From assembly GCF_016056275.1 (NCBI RefSeq), contig NZ_JAECZA010000001.1:62934-126933 (forward strand): a stretch of 64,000 nucleotides of DNA, written 5' to 3'. The notes beneath the pieces are model-generated. The model was not told where the DNA came from, made no database searches, and saw nothing but the letters and a program-made list of their open reading frames with translations. The DNA is from Dendronalium phyllosphericum CENA369. GTDB taxonomy: Bacteria; Cyanobacteriota; Cyanobacteriia; Cyanobacteriales; Nostocaceae. A program made the position numbers and the translations under genes. Positions 8,442 through 17,054 of this stretch are shown piece after piece (positions within the stretch are counted from its first letter, which is position 1; the number at the start of each line of letters is the position of its first letter).

Positions 8442-8473
8442 TGGGTAATTGCGCTTTTAATCGTAATTACCCA
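8442..8473 (+). terminator. hairpin terminator after the small hydrophilic-protein gene
   Basis: A perfect 9-bp inverted repeat TGGGTAATT...AATTACCCA with a 14-base loop is followed by TTGTTTGTT. It lies 82 bp after the stop at 8359 and 24 bp past the stop of the minus-strand gene at 8497, so it may serve both directions. Confidence 0.5.
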
Positions 8474-8496
8474 TTGTTTGTTATTGGTGGTCTAGT

Positions 8497-8718
8497 TTAT
8501 CTTCTACGAAACCACCGGAAAATATTTAGTTCGCCGCGCATTCTTTTTAGTTCTTGGCGGTGGCTTTCTGCTGTTATATAATACCAATCACAATGACGCT
8601 GAAACTCTGAGCGCGTCTGAACTTCTTGGTAGAACTGGTGGGTTGTTTGGTAAGCAGCAAAACTTTCTTCAACCTGAGGTTGAGGTGATGGAATAATATA
8701 AGGTAAATTTTTAGACAT
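8497..8718 (-). CDS. small basic hypothetical protein
   Basis: A 73-residue protein starting at ATG 8718 (MSKNLPYIIPSPQPQ). The longer frame would run into the neighbouring gene and a hairpin, so it is not used. The protein has a Pro-rich N terminus, a Gln/Glu/Tyr-rich amphipathic middle and an Arg-rich C terminus (FRWFRRR). It is not recognised. It lies downstream of the YdcF-like gene on the same strand, with a hairpin between them. Confidence 0.55.
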   Translation of the reverse strand: MSKNLPYIIPSPQPQVEESFAAYQTTHQFYQEVQTRSEFQRHCDWYYITAESHRQELKRMRGELNIFRWFRRR

Positions 8719-8729
8719 AATTTTAATTG

Positions 8730-8771
8730 AGTTAGGAGTTAGGAAATTAACGTACCTCATAACTCCTAACT
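8730..8771 (-). terminator. 12-bp inverted repeat between two minus-strand genes
   Basis: AGTTAGGAGTTA (8730-8741) pairs perfectly with TAACTCCTAACT (8760-8771). It begins 4 bp after the stop codon of the YdcF-like gene. It may act as a terminator or RNA-stabilising hairpin; no strong T run follows. Confidence 0.45.
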
Positions 8772-8774
8772 TGA

Positions 8775-9566
8775 CTAAAGCCAACCGCGCAAGCGATATA
8801 CAAAACTACCAACGTATTCTTTTAAAGCGTTAGTAAATAGCTGTAAGTTATTGCTATCAGGTAATAAATTTAGTATAGCGGCTTTGGGAGTGCTGCTGAG
8901 TTCTTGGAGATCGCTCTGACTCACGAGAAAGTCAGTAGGGGCAGGAATAACATCAATACCTTGACGTTGGAAAATTTTCAGCGATCGCGGCATATGCATG
9001 GCGGAAGTCACCAACAATACTTGACGAATCCCACGAGTCTCTACAATTTTCTTGACATTTACGGCATTTTCGTAAGTATTCAATGAATCAGGGTCTTGCA
9101 CAAGTGCTTCTGATGGTACGCCAATAGAAGTGAGGATTTGAGCCATATCTGCTGACTCTGGTGCGCCGCTACCGCGCCAATCAATACGACCTCCACTGAG
9201 AATGACAAGCGGGGCTTTTTTTTGGCGATATAGTTGAGCAGCATAAATCACGCGATCGCCCGATTCGCTCAAATCGACGGTCGGTCTTGGGAAAGAAGCT
9301 GATTTAGTTGCACCACCTAAAACTACAATTGCTTCGGCATTGGGTATTTGAGCAGCAGGAAGATTTTGCCATTCCAGCGATCGCACTAATGATTTTGCAA
9401 CCCAAGCATTACTGCAAACAAGTAATGAAATTAACGCTAGTGCGATCGCTGCTGCTGCAATCCGCGGTCGTTTCCATAATGTTATTAGTGCCACTATTAA
9501 ACTCACGCTGGCTAATCCCAGCGGATAAAAAAATAGTGGTAGCAACTTGGAGAGATATAAAAACAT
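8775..9566 (-). CDS. YdcF/ElyC-type (DUF218) membrane-anchored protein
   Basis: A 263-residue protein. Two N-terminal hydrophobic segments (about residues 4-27 and 33-57) precede a DUF218 domain. The domain is recognised by EAIVVLGGA (about 80-88), VILSGGRIDWRG, the E-S-A-D-M block, ENAVNVKKI and VLLVTSAMHMPRSLKIFQRQG. The family includes ElyC and SanA of enteric bacteria, linked to envelope integrity; the biochemical activity is unsettled. Length and layout (TM hairpin plus extracytoplasmic domain) match ElyC. It stands alone apart from the small gene downstream. Confidence 0.8.
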   Translation of the reverse strand: MFLYLSKLLPLFFYPLGLASVSLIVALITLWKRPRIAAAAIALALISLLVCSNAWVAKSLVRSLEWQNLPAAQIPNAEAIVVLGGATKSASFPRPTVDLSESGDRVIYAAQLYRQKKAPLVILSGGRIDWRGSGAPESADMAQILTSIGVPSEALVQDPDSLNTYENAVNVKKIVETRGIRQVLLVTSAMHMPRSLKIFQRQGIDVIPAPTDFLVSQSDLQELSSTPKAAILNLLPDSNNLQLFTNALKEYVGSFVYRLRGWL

Positions 9567-9567
9567 G

Positions 9568-9842
9568 GTGGGGACTGAGGACTGGGGATTAGGGACTGGG
9601 GATTAGGGATTAGGAATGATTGAAACAATTTATTGAATATATAGCAAGCGAATTAAAGGTTAGGACATCTTGAAAGCGTGGATGTTAGGAATAGTAATGT
9701 TTTACCTCCTGCCATACAGTATTTCTCAAGGAAGTGAAGTACAAGGGTTTTGCAAAGCCTTACACCCTTACAAGAATTTGCATTTACCAAGTTGGAATCT
9801 GCCATATCTCTTACCAAGTCCCCAGTCCCCAGTCCCTAATCC
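9568..9842. repeat. purine-rich tandem repeat and its inverted counterpart
   Basis: 9568-9616 is a run of GGGGACT/GGGGATTAGGG-type units. 9808-9842 carries the pyrimidine-rich complement (AGTCCCCAGTCCCTAATCCC). Together they form an inverted pair around about 190 bp of spacer. Short ORFs running through here look like by-products of the repeats. The right arm ends inside the 3' end of the next gene (stop at 9836). Confidence 0.6.
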
Positions 9843-10342
9843 CGATATCTTCTCCAAAACTGAAGATTGACTCCAGAAGGACGACGGAAACGGCGGACGG
9901 GTCTTCTTTTTTGTTGTTTGGTGACTCTATTGCTAGGTCGTTCGCTATCCGCTTCTACCGCCTCAGTGGGTAGCCGAGTTTGAGTTTCTTCCTTGCTTCC
10001 CCACCAAGCAATAATCCATCCTCCCCCCATAGCACCTATTCCACCTAGCAAAATACTCATGGGCGCAGAATATCCTATAGACACAAAGCCTAGCAAGAAA
10101 AATAACCAATATTTTAGTGCGGCATCAACACCATCAGAGGAAGCTACAGTTGGGGCTTGGGGACTATTTTTACTTGCATTTGTCATCCAGCCTAAAGTGA
10201 AACCACCCAAAATCCCTAGAAAGATACTTAGAGATAATGGAGAACCTGTCAGCGACAATATAAGTATTAAAAATGCCCCAAATATTAGTTGAGAAAAGAA
10301 GCTGGGAGAGATAGTTAACAAGTCATTGTTTTTGGGTGCCAT
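9836..10342 (-). CDS. conserved-looking small membrane protein
   Basis: A 168-residue protein. It has two N-terminal hydrophobic segments (about residues 14-32 and 36-52), a Ser/Ala/Pro linker and two more segments (about 76-93 and 96-112). A hydrophilic, strongly basic C-terminal tail follows (KQQKRRPVRRFRR). This layout suggests a four-pass inner or thylakoid membrane protein with a cytoplasmic basic tail. No family is recognised. Its 3' end overlaps a dispersed repeat, so the last residues may be repeat-derived. Confidence 0.6.
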   Translation of the reverse strand: MAPKNNDLLTISPSFFSQLIFGAFLILILSLTGSPLSLSIFLGILGGFTLGWMTNASKNSPQAPTVASSDGVDAALKYWLFFLLGFVSIGYSAPMSILLGGIGAMGGGWIIAWWGSKEETQTRLPTEAVEADSERPSNRVTKQQKRRPVRRFRRPSGVNLQFWRRYRD

Positions 10343-10372
10343 AAGTTCACTACTAATAAATTAAAAATTTGA

Positions 10373-10416
10373 AATTAAAAATTAAAAATTTCTTGGTATT
10401 TTTAATTTTTAATTTT
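10373..10416 (-). terminator. 17-bp AT-rich inverted repeat
   Basis: AAATTAAAAATTAAAAA (10373-10389) and its exact complement (10400-10416) form a long AT-only stem with a 10-base loop. It starts 6 bp after the stop of the kinase-fusion gene at 10422. A terminator is likely, although the stem has no GC. Confidence 0.45.
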
Positions 10417-10421
10417 GCAAG

Positions 10422-11966
10422 CTATTGGCGAATTATTTGTGTTAATTGTGCTTGTTGTGATTGAGTTGTGTCCCAAATCTGAACGTAGGATTTTTCTGTA
10501 TCGCTAAAGGGTTCGGATTGCTTTATTTGCGATTCCAATAAATTGACGGTAGCATCAGCAATATCATTCGTGCGGTTGATAAGACGCTCTTGTAGAACTT
10601 CTAAGGGGGCTGTGCAGTAGATAATTTTAAGAGGAATTTGGTGTTTTTCGGCTTGGGCGATCGCTTCTTGACGTAGTGGTTGTTGGTCGTACTTAGCATC
10701 TAAAATTACTGAGAATCCTTGACTAGCTAGTATAATTCCCAAATTTAGCAACCGTGCATAAGTTTTCTGGGTCATCTCAGGTGTATATAAGTCATCCCCA
10801 CCGCGTTCCTTCAGGGCAATTCCGCCTAAATGCTTCCTGACTGCATCTGAGCGAATGTGAATGGCATTCAATTGTCGAGCTAAATATTTTGCCGTTGTAC
10901 TCTTCCCAGAACCAGATAATCCCGACATCAAAATCAGTTGTCCTTGCTTGGGTTGAGTATATTCCCAAGCTTGTTTGTAATAGTTAGCCGCTGTTTTCGT
11001 TGCCTCTTCCTTTACTGTCTGAGGTACACTCGCATCGTCTAACAAAAATGAAGTCACTTTTGCCCGCACATAAGCCTGACGGCTTAAATACAGAGGCAGT
11101 ACCTGTAAACCTTCCCAATCTCCAGTTTGCTCTATATAGGCATTCAAAAAGGCATTACCCAAATCTTTACGCTGCCGCGCTTCCAAATCCATCACCGCGA
11201 ATGCCACATCGTACATCACATCAACAAAGCGAAACGGCTCGTTAAATTCAATGCAATCAAACAGCATGATTTTGTCATGCCATAAAGCAATATTTTTTAG
11301 ATGTAAATCACCGTGACATTCACGAATGTAGCGATTTTGAATTCTGCTGACAAATAATTCTGGGCGTTCTGCAAAAAATTTATCTGTATATTGCTTTGTT
11401 TCGGCGAACTGTGCCTGCGTCTGGGGGCTGCCGATATACTTCTGGGTTTGCTCGTAATTCTCATCAAAAGCAGCTCGTACTTGCAGTACTTCACCAAAAC
11501 TGCTAATGTAATCATTCGTCTGTGCTTGAGCGTGGTATTGAGCTACTACCCCTCCCAGTTCCTCTAGTTGTGTTTCATCTAGTTTACCTTGTTCAAAAAG
11601 TGTGCTAAACAGCAACTCTTGAGGAAACTGGCACATCTTCAGCACGTACTCTACAGGCTCGCTAGTTTCACCTAAATGGTATTGCTCGCCTACCAAAGTC
11701 ACAGGTAAAACTTCTAAATACAGCTCGCCTGCTGCCCGTTGATTTAGACGCAATTCTTCATGACAAAAATGCTGTCGTTTCTCTAAGGTAGAGAAGTCTA
11801 AAAAACCAAAATTCACTGGTTTTTTCAGCTTATAGGCATAATCTCCAGTTAGTAGCACATAAGAAATATGGGTTTGAATTAATTCAATCGGTTCTGTCAC
11901 GGCATGAGGATAAAATCCAGGCTGCAACATCTGCTCGATTAAAGGTGGGAGGATTGCTTCTGTCAT
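10422..11966 (-). CDS. aminoglycoside-phosphotransferase-like / P-loop kinase fusion protein
   Basis: A 514-residue two-domain protein. Residues 1-330 resemble an APH-type kinase fold: YAYKLKKPV (Lys at nucleotide site), IRECHGDLHLKNI (catalytic HGDxHxxN loop) and LFDCIEFNEPFRFVDVMYDVAF. Residues about 340-510 form a P-loop kinase: MSGLSGSGKSTTAKYLA (Walker A), IRSDAVRKHL, LDAKYDQQPLRQEA and RLINRTND. This fusion is widespread in bacteria and annotated as AAA family ATPase or gluconate-kinase-like; substrates are not known. ATG 11966 gives normal length. It is transcribed alone, with a hairpin downstream and the rplY terminator behind its start. Confidence 0.8.
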   Translation of the reverse strand: MTEAILPPLIEQMLQPGFYPHAVTEPIELIQTHISYVLLTGDYAYKLKKPVNFGFLDFSTLEKRQHFCHEELRLNQRAAGELYLEVLPVTLVGEQYHLGETSEPVEYVLKMCQFPQELLFSTLFEQGKLDETQLEELGGVVAQYHAQAQTNDYISSFGEVLQVRAAFDENYEQTQKYIGSPQTQAQFAETKQYTDKFFAERPELFVSRIQNRYIRECHGDLHLKNIALWHDKIMLFDCIEFNEPFRFVDVMYDVAFAVMDLEARQRKDLGNAFLNAYIEQTGDWEGLQVLPLYLSRQAYVRAKVTSFLLDDASVPQTVKEEATKTAANYYKQAWEYTQPKQGQLILMSGLSGSGKSTTAKYLARQLNAIHIRSDAVRKHLGGIALKERGGDDLYTPEMTQKTYARLLNLGIILASQGFSVILDAKYDQQPLRQEAIAQAEKHQIPLKIIYCTAPLEVLQERLINRTNDIADATVNLLESQIKQSEPFSDTEKSYVQIWDTTQSQQAQLTQIIRQ

Positions 11967-12005
11967 CTCTTTCTTTTGCGCTTTCTACGCCTGGTGCAAT
12001 TCAAA

Positions 12006-12034
12006 TACAAAAAAACCAGGAGTTTCCCCCTGGT
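12006..12034 (-). terminator. Rho-independent terminator of rplY
   Basis: On the minus strand, ACCAGG-GGGAAACT-CCTGGT is followed directly by TTTTTTT, 24 bases after the rplY stop codon. The stem is GC-rich and perfect, which makes this the clearest simple terminator in the window. Confidence 0.85.
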
Positions 12035-12057
12035 CTCATCAAAAATTATTACATACT

Positions 12058-12681
12058 TTACGTATTTTCAGAGACTGTTTCACCTGCTGCCTCAGCTTCA
12101 GCCTCCTCCTCAGCAGCAGCACTGATTTGCGGCTGCGAAACACTGACTACGACTTGCTCTGCTTCACCTAAAGCTGTTACGCCTTCAGGCAAGACTAGCT
12201 CGTGAATACGCAAGCTGTCTCCAATTTGCATGTTAGAAACATCAATTTCAATTACCTCTGGAATATTCTCAGGGGCACAACTTACTTGCAATTCAGTAAC
12301 TACAGTGTCTAAAAAACCACCTTCTTGTTTAACACCAATAGCATTTCCCACAAAACGCAGTCGTACTTCTACATTTGTATCGCCGTGACCCGCAACTGCA
12401 AAAAAGCTGAGGTGGTAGGGTGTACCTTTTGCTGGATGAACCTGAAGTTCTCGCAGCAAGGCTTTGCCCCGCCAAGGTGCATCAGTAACGTTTAAATCAA
12501 TCAAGGTATTGTTAACTGAAGCTTTTTTAAGTAACTGCTCAACAGTTTTGGCATTAATAACCAGAGAAATTGACTCTGTACCCTTATGACCGTATAAATT
12601 GGCGGGTATTTCTCCAGAACGGCGCAAAGCTTTTGGCTTGCTACCTTCTGGTCGCTTTTGACATTCGACTGTGAGAGGCAT
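12058..12681 (-). CDS. rplY: 50S ribosomal protein L25 (Ctc type)
   Basis: A 207-residue L25/TL5/Ctc protein that binds 5S rRNA in the large ribosomal subunit. The N-terminal RNA-binding domain begins with residues of the type [26 protein letters not shown]. The C-terminal TL5 domain contains [36 protein letters not shown]. An acidic Ala/Glu-rich tail ends the protein. Length is that of the long Ctc form found in cyanobacteria, not the 95-residue enterobacterial form. It lies 57 bp downstream of purA on the same strand, so cotranscription is plausible, and ends at a strong terminator. Confidence 0.93.
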   Translation of the reverse strand: MPLTVECQKRPEGSKPKALRRSGEIPANLYGHKGTESISLVINAKTVEQLLKKASVNNTLIDLNVTDAPWRGKALLRELQVHPAKGTPYHLSFFAVAGHGDTNVEVRLRFVGNAIGVKQEGGFLDTVVTELQVSCAPENIPEVIEIDVSNMQIGDSLRIHELVLPEGVTALGEAEQVVVSVSQPQISAAAEEEAEAEAAGETVSENT

Positions 12682-12682
12682 A

Positions 12683-12714
12683 GAAGTTGTTAGTTGTCAG
12701 TTGTTAGTTGTTAG
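12683..12714. repeat. short heptanucleotide tandem repeat (STRR)
   Basis: Imperfect units of GTTGTTA/GTTGTCA fill the purA-rplY spacer just before the rplY start codon. These short tandemly repeated sequences are known from heterocystous cyanobacteria. Here they sit where the rplY ribosome site should be. Confidence 0.7.
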
Positions 12715-12738
12715 GAGCACTTAGCACTCAGAAACTCA

Positions 12739-14091
<1,353 letters not shown>

Positions 14092-14195
14092 TTATAGAGG
14101 TAAAGTTTCCACGAAGAACCATTATCAACATATTCTGCTGATAATGTCAAGATAAATGTAAAAGTATGACACAAATTTATATGTTCAGTAGTGAA

Positions 14196-14350
14196 AAGAG
14201 CAGGGGAGCAGGGGAACCAGGGGGGCATGATAACTGGGGGAGATGAGGGGGATGAGGAGGATGAGGGAGACAAGAAATAATAATTACTTCTGCCTTTTGC
14301 CTTTTGCCTCCTGCCTTTTGCCTCCTGCCTTTTGCCTCCTGCCTCCTGCC
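14196..14350. repeat. purine-rich and TTTTGCCTCCTGCC tandem repeats
   Basis: 14196-14276 is G/A-rich on the plus strand (units such as GAGCAGGGG and GATGAGG). 14281-14350 is a 14-base tandem repeat of about four units, TTTTGCCTCCTGCC. Both types are low-complexity intergenic repeats typical of Nostoc genomes. ORFs across them are repetitive and not believed. Confidence 0.7.
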
Positions 14351-14352
14351 TT

Positions 14353-14394
14353 CTGACAACTGACTCTTGGAAAGACTTGGGTTAATCGCGTCTC
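14353..14394 (+). repeat. left arm of a 42-bp inverted repeat
   Basis: Starts CTGACAACTGACTCTTGGAA. The reverse complement of 15473-15514 matches it at 41 of 42 positions. The two arms enclose about 1.1 kb of gene fragments. Confidence 0.85.
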
Positions 14395-14443
14395 TACGAC
14401 AACTGACAAATTAAGGTACATCCAACCCTTTAATCTAGTCACC

Positions 14444-14548
14444 ATGACATATTCCAGCAGCCTCAGTGATGCAGAGTGGGAAATTGCTGAAGCTCTGTTG
14501 CACCAAGTATTACCTCGGAAGAAACGGACACGACCCTTGCAGTTGTAA
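14444..14548 (+). pseudogene. N-terminal fragment of an IS5-type (DUF4096) transposase
   Basis: ATG 14444 opens a 34-codon frame reading MTYSSSLSDAEWEIAEALL followed by a KKRTRP block. This matches the N-terminal DUF4096 domain of IS5-family transposases, which normally continues for 100-250 residues. Similarity stops near 14536, exactly where an Rpn-nuclease fragment begins on the other strand. The rest of the transposase is missing, so this is a dead relic. Confidence 0.75.
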
Positions 14549-14695
14549 AAATGTCACATAGTCAGCCCGAATTGGTTCGATACTCAATTCAGTTTTCAGG
14601 ACTTTGACGACAGTTTGGGGCGTTCCTAAAACCCAACTGGCAAAGGTATCGGGATGTTTTTCAGAAAGTAGTTTGCACAGGTTATCGAAGGACAT
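14534..14695 (-). pseudogene. N-terminal fragment of an Rpn/PD-(D/E)XK-type nuclease gene
   Basis: About 54 residues from ATG 14695 (MSFDNLCKLLSEKHPDTFAS, then VKVLKTELSIEPIRADYVTF) match the start of the cyanobacterial Rpn-like recombination-promoting nuclease/putative transposase family, usually 250-300 residues. The similarity ends at about 14534, where the transposase fragment starts. The gene looks cut by an insertion that then decayed. Confidence 0.65.
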
Positions 14696-14804
14696 TGATG
14701 ATAGACAAGAATTTTACGAGGCATTGTTATTCTTTCGTGGGGAGTGGTTTAAAAAGCGATCGCTTTCTCAATATGAAGTTACCAATAACAAAATAATGAA
14801 CTTG

Positions 14805-14916
14805 CTAACCCTCATAAATCTCTAACGGTAAATTATCTGGGTCTTTAAAGAAAGTAAATTTCTTACCTGTAATTTCATCAAGTCTGATATTTTCTGTTTC
14901 TACACCGTGGAAGTTC
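14805..14916 (-). pseudogene. C-terminal fragment of a glyoxalase/VOC-family gene
   Basis: The minus strand reads FHGVETENIRLDEITGKKF, then TFFKDPDNLPLEIYEG and a stop at 14805. This is a typical C terminus of vicinal-oxygen-chelate proteins, with the metal-ligand Glu in LEIYE. The remaining two-thirds of the gene is absent: at 14917 the sequence passes directly into the inverted repeat of a MITE-like element. Confidence 0.65.
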
Positions 14917-15100
14917 AACAGGACTTACGCACAAGATTTATTTTATGCATCCTCAACTAATTTTCTCATGATTTGAATAATATTTGACACAGCCGATTAC
15001 TGTTACTAATTTCAGCAATGGCCTATAGGTCAGCCATTTTATATAGTACATAAATACTATAAAATAGCGATCGCGCTGTGCCAGTTGCGTAAGTCCTGTT
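14917..15100. mobile_element. 184-bp MITE-like element with 15-bp terminal inverted repeats
   Basis: The left end is AACAGGACTTACGCA (14917-14931) and the right end is its exact complement TGCGTAAGTCCTGTT (15086-15100). The interior is AT-rich, has one HIP1 site and no ORF. No convincing target-site duplication is visible. It replaces the 5' part of the VOC gene fragment. Confidence 0.65.
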
Positions 15101-15221
15101 AATGTGTAAAGTTGATACAGCAAATAGCTACAAATATTATGTTGTTATATATGCAAAATTTCCAATTATAGTAACTGCAAGCAAGATTACGCCAGTAAAT
15201 CAGGATTTTCGAGTTAACATT

Positions 15222-15458
15222 ATGGAGCAAAGTCAGCAACCACAGCGCCGTGCCGCCGATTTGGAGTTTCAGGAATCTCTCGATCAATTAGAGGATATCC
15301 TACATGAAAATTCGACAGAAGATGAAGAGACACCAAAGTTACACGCTGGTAGTACCAGTGAAGTCGAAATTAGTGAAGATTTGTCAGATATTGATTTAGC
15401 GGCTTTTGAGGACGCAGTTGCTGATATTGAACAATATTTAGAAGACAGAACAAAATAA
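15222..15458 (+). CDS. small acidic hypothetical protein
   Basis: A 78-residue protein starting at ATG 15222 (MEQSQQPQRRAADLEFQESL). The longer upstream frame is not used because it runs through AT-rich spacer. It is very rich in Glu and Asp with a regular leucine pattern, suggesting one or two acidic amphipathic helices. It has no Cys and no membrane segment. It lies inside the island bounded by the 42-bp inverted repeats yet looks intact. Family not recognised. Confidence 0.6.
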   Translation: MEQSQQPQRRAADLEFQESLDQLEDILHENSTEDEETPKLHAGSTSEVEISEDLSDIDLAAFEDAVADIEQYLEDRTK

Positions 15459-15472
15459 AAGTGCTGAGTTAG

Positions 15473-15514
15473 GAGACGCGATTAACCCAAGTCTTTCCAA
15501 GAGTTAGTTGTCAG
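15473..15514 (-). repeat. right arm of the 42-bp inverted repeat
   Basis: GAGACGCGATTAACCCAAGT and following bases are the reverse complement of 14353-14394 with one mismatch. It begins 14 bp after the stop of the small acidic protein gene. Confidence 0.85.
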
Positions 15515-15540
15515 TAGTTTTGAGTGCTGAGTGCTGAGTG

Positions 15541-15672
15541 GGGAGTTGCGTATTTTCTTCTGCTCCTCTGCTCCTCTGCTCCCCTGCTCCCCTACTCCCC
15601 TACTCCCCTGCTTTACATGCTCCCTTGTCTCTGTCTCCCTCATCTCCCCCTGCTCCCCTTACTCCCCCTGCC
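15541..15672. repeat. pyrimidine-rich low-complexity repeat
   Basis: Units such as CTGCTCC, CTACTCC and CATCTCC run up to and into the 3' end of the TrmH gene. The stretch is roughly the complement of the purine-rich tract at 14.2 kb, lying in opposite orientation beyond the 42-bp inverted repeats. Confidence 0.7.
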
Positions 15673-16462
15673 TCTTCTGCCGCTGTGCTTCATATAACAT
15701 TAAAGCAGCTGCGATCGCCACATTTAAAGACTCTACTCCTGGACTAAGGGGAATTTTCACTTGTTTGTCTGCTATCTTGGCTAAATCTGCTGATAAACCA
15801 GCACCTTCATTTCCCAGTAAAATCAAACTGGGTTTTCGCCAGTCTACTTCCCAATAAGTTAAAGTTGCACTGGGTAAGGTTGCCACTATCTGCATTCCTG
15901 ACTGCTGGCAAAGTTGTACTGTCGCTTTTAAATCTTCACTAATTGCCGTTGTCAAGCGGAACCACTGCCCAGCGGAAGCACGTAAAACTTTCGGATTATC
16001 TAAATCTACACTATCACCGCTCAACCACAACCCCGATGCACCAGCGGCGGCAGCAGTGCGGATTATTGTACCTAGGTTTCCCGGATCTTGTACAGTTTCT
16101 AAAGCCAGCACTGTACCGATAAACGGCACTTGAGTTTGAAGTTCGCCGCGTTTTGCTGTGGCAACTACACCATCAGGTTGTACTGTAGTAGCGATCGCGC
16201 TTAATACTTCCTCACTGACAATTTCTGCCCGTTCGCTGCGGCTACAAGCTGTTTCCCACAGTGAAGGATGAGTAGTTTGCCATTGGGGAGTACAACACAC
16301 TGTAATTAGTGGGTAATTAACTGCACAAGCTTCCTCTAATAGATGCGTCCCTTCCAATAAAAACAGCTTTTGTTTATGCCGCTCTTTAGTAGAGTGCAGC
16401 TTGCGGATTTCCTTTATTAGAGGATTTTGTAAACTAGTCAACATTTTAGAGTGCTGAGTCAT
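15659..16462 (-). CDS. TrmH/SpoU-family RNA 2'-O-methyltransferase
   Basis: A 267-residue SPOUT methyltransferase that methylates a ribose 2'-OH in rRNA or tRNA. The three SpoU motifs are present: LALETVQDPGNLGTIIRTA (motif 1), ILLGNEGAGLSADL (motif 2) and IPLSPGVESLNVAIAAALML (motif 3, knotted SAM site). The N-terminal LIKEIRKLHSTKERHKQKLF is the RNA-binding substrate domain seen in RlmB-like proteins. The exact target base cannot be told. The last residues (YEAQRQKRQGE) overlap a pyrimidine-rich repeat. Confidence 0.85.
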   Translation of the reverse strand: MTQHSKMLTSLQNPLIKEIRKLHSTKERHKQKLFLLEGTHLLEEACAVNYPLITVCCTPQWQTTHPSLWETACSRSERAEIVSEEVLSAIATTVQPDGVVATAKRGELQTQVPFIGTVLALETVQDPGNLGTIIRTAAAAGASGLWLSGDSVDLDNPKVLRASAGQWFRLTTAISEDLKATVQLCQQSGMQIVATLPSATLTYWEVDWRKPSLILLGNEGAGLSADLAKIADKQVKIPLSPGVESLNVAIAAALMLYEAQRQKRQGE

Positions 16463-16517
16463 GAGTTCTGAGTCCTGAGTCTTATCTCTACTTAGAACTC
16501 AGCACTTTTTACTTTGA

Positions 16518-16599
16518 TGCGGAACCCGGGACTTGAACCCGGAAGCCTTGCGGCACTAGAACCTGAATCTAGCGCGTCTGCCAATTCCGCCAGTTCCGC
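16518..16599 (-). tRNA. tRNA-Leu (anticodon CAG)
   Basis: The minus strand folds as a class II tRNA of 82 nt. Acceptor GCGGAAC pairs with GTTCCGC; the anticodon stem CTAGA/TCTAG holds loop TTCAGGT with anticodon CAG. A long variable arm (TGCCGCAAGGC) and a T arm with GGGTTCAAGTCCC follow. CCA is not encoded. Confidence 0.95.
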
Positions 16600-17054
16600 T
16601 GGCATCGATTATCGACAATTTACTATTATTGCTTAATTATGGATATTTGTCAAGGACGATCGCTAACACAATTGTATAGATATTATGAAGGGAAAATTGG
16701 GAATCATTAATAATGGTTGAGTTTACCTGAACCCAATTCCCAATACTGAAAGAAGATAATCGTGTTTTCACTGAGTATTTTGTGTTGCCAAAGGAGTATA
16801 CTCAAAAATTCTCATGAGGAATTTTGAAATGTCTATAATCCTTGCCCCAGATTGTTTTCGGTCTTAAATGTCTGTCCAAAAAATTTTTCTTGTCGCAAGA
16901 TGTAACGTCAAAATTGTAGACAAACCGATTCTTTACTGTAGAATCAAAACCAACTTTAACCTATAGAATATGTATTTTTTTTGGAGGTAGACTTATTAAT
17001 CCTTCTAGCAGCTTACCAGATGCCAAACTTGCTCCGGAAGTAGACTCCTCAGTC

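Noticed and set aside
9670-9973. Two overlapping plus-strand ORFs of 66 and 79 codons
   Set aside because: Much of both frames is translated repeat sequence (CCCAGTCCC units) and the second runs antisense into a better gene.
14177-14359. 60-codon minus-strand ORF rich in Gln, Lys, Arg and Gly
   Set aside because: It is the translation of tandem low-complexity repeats.
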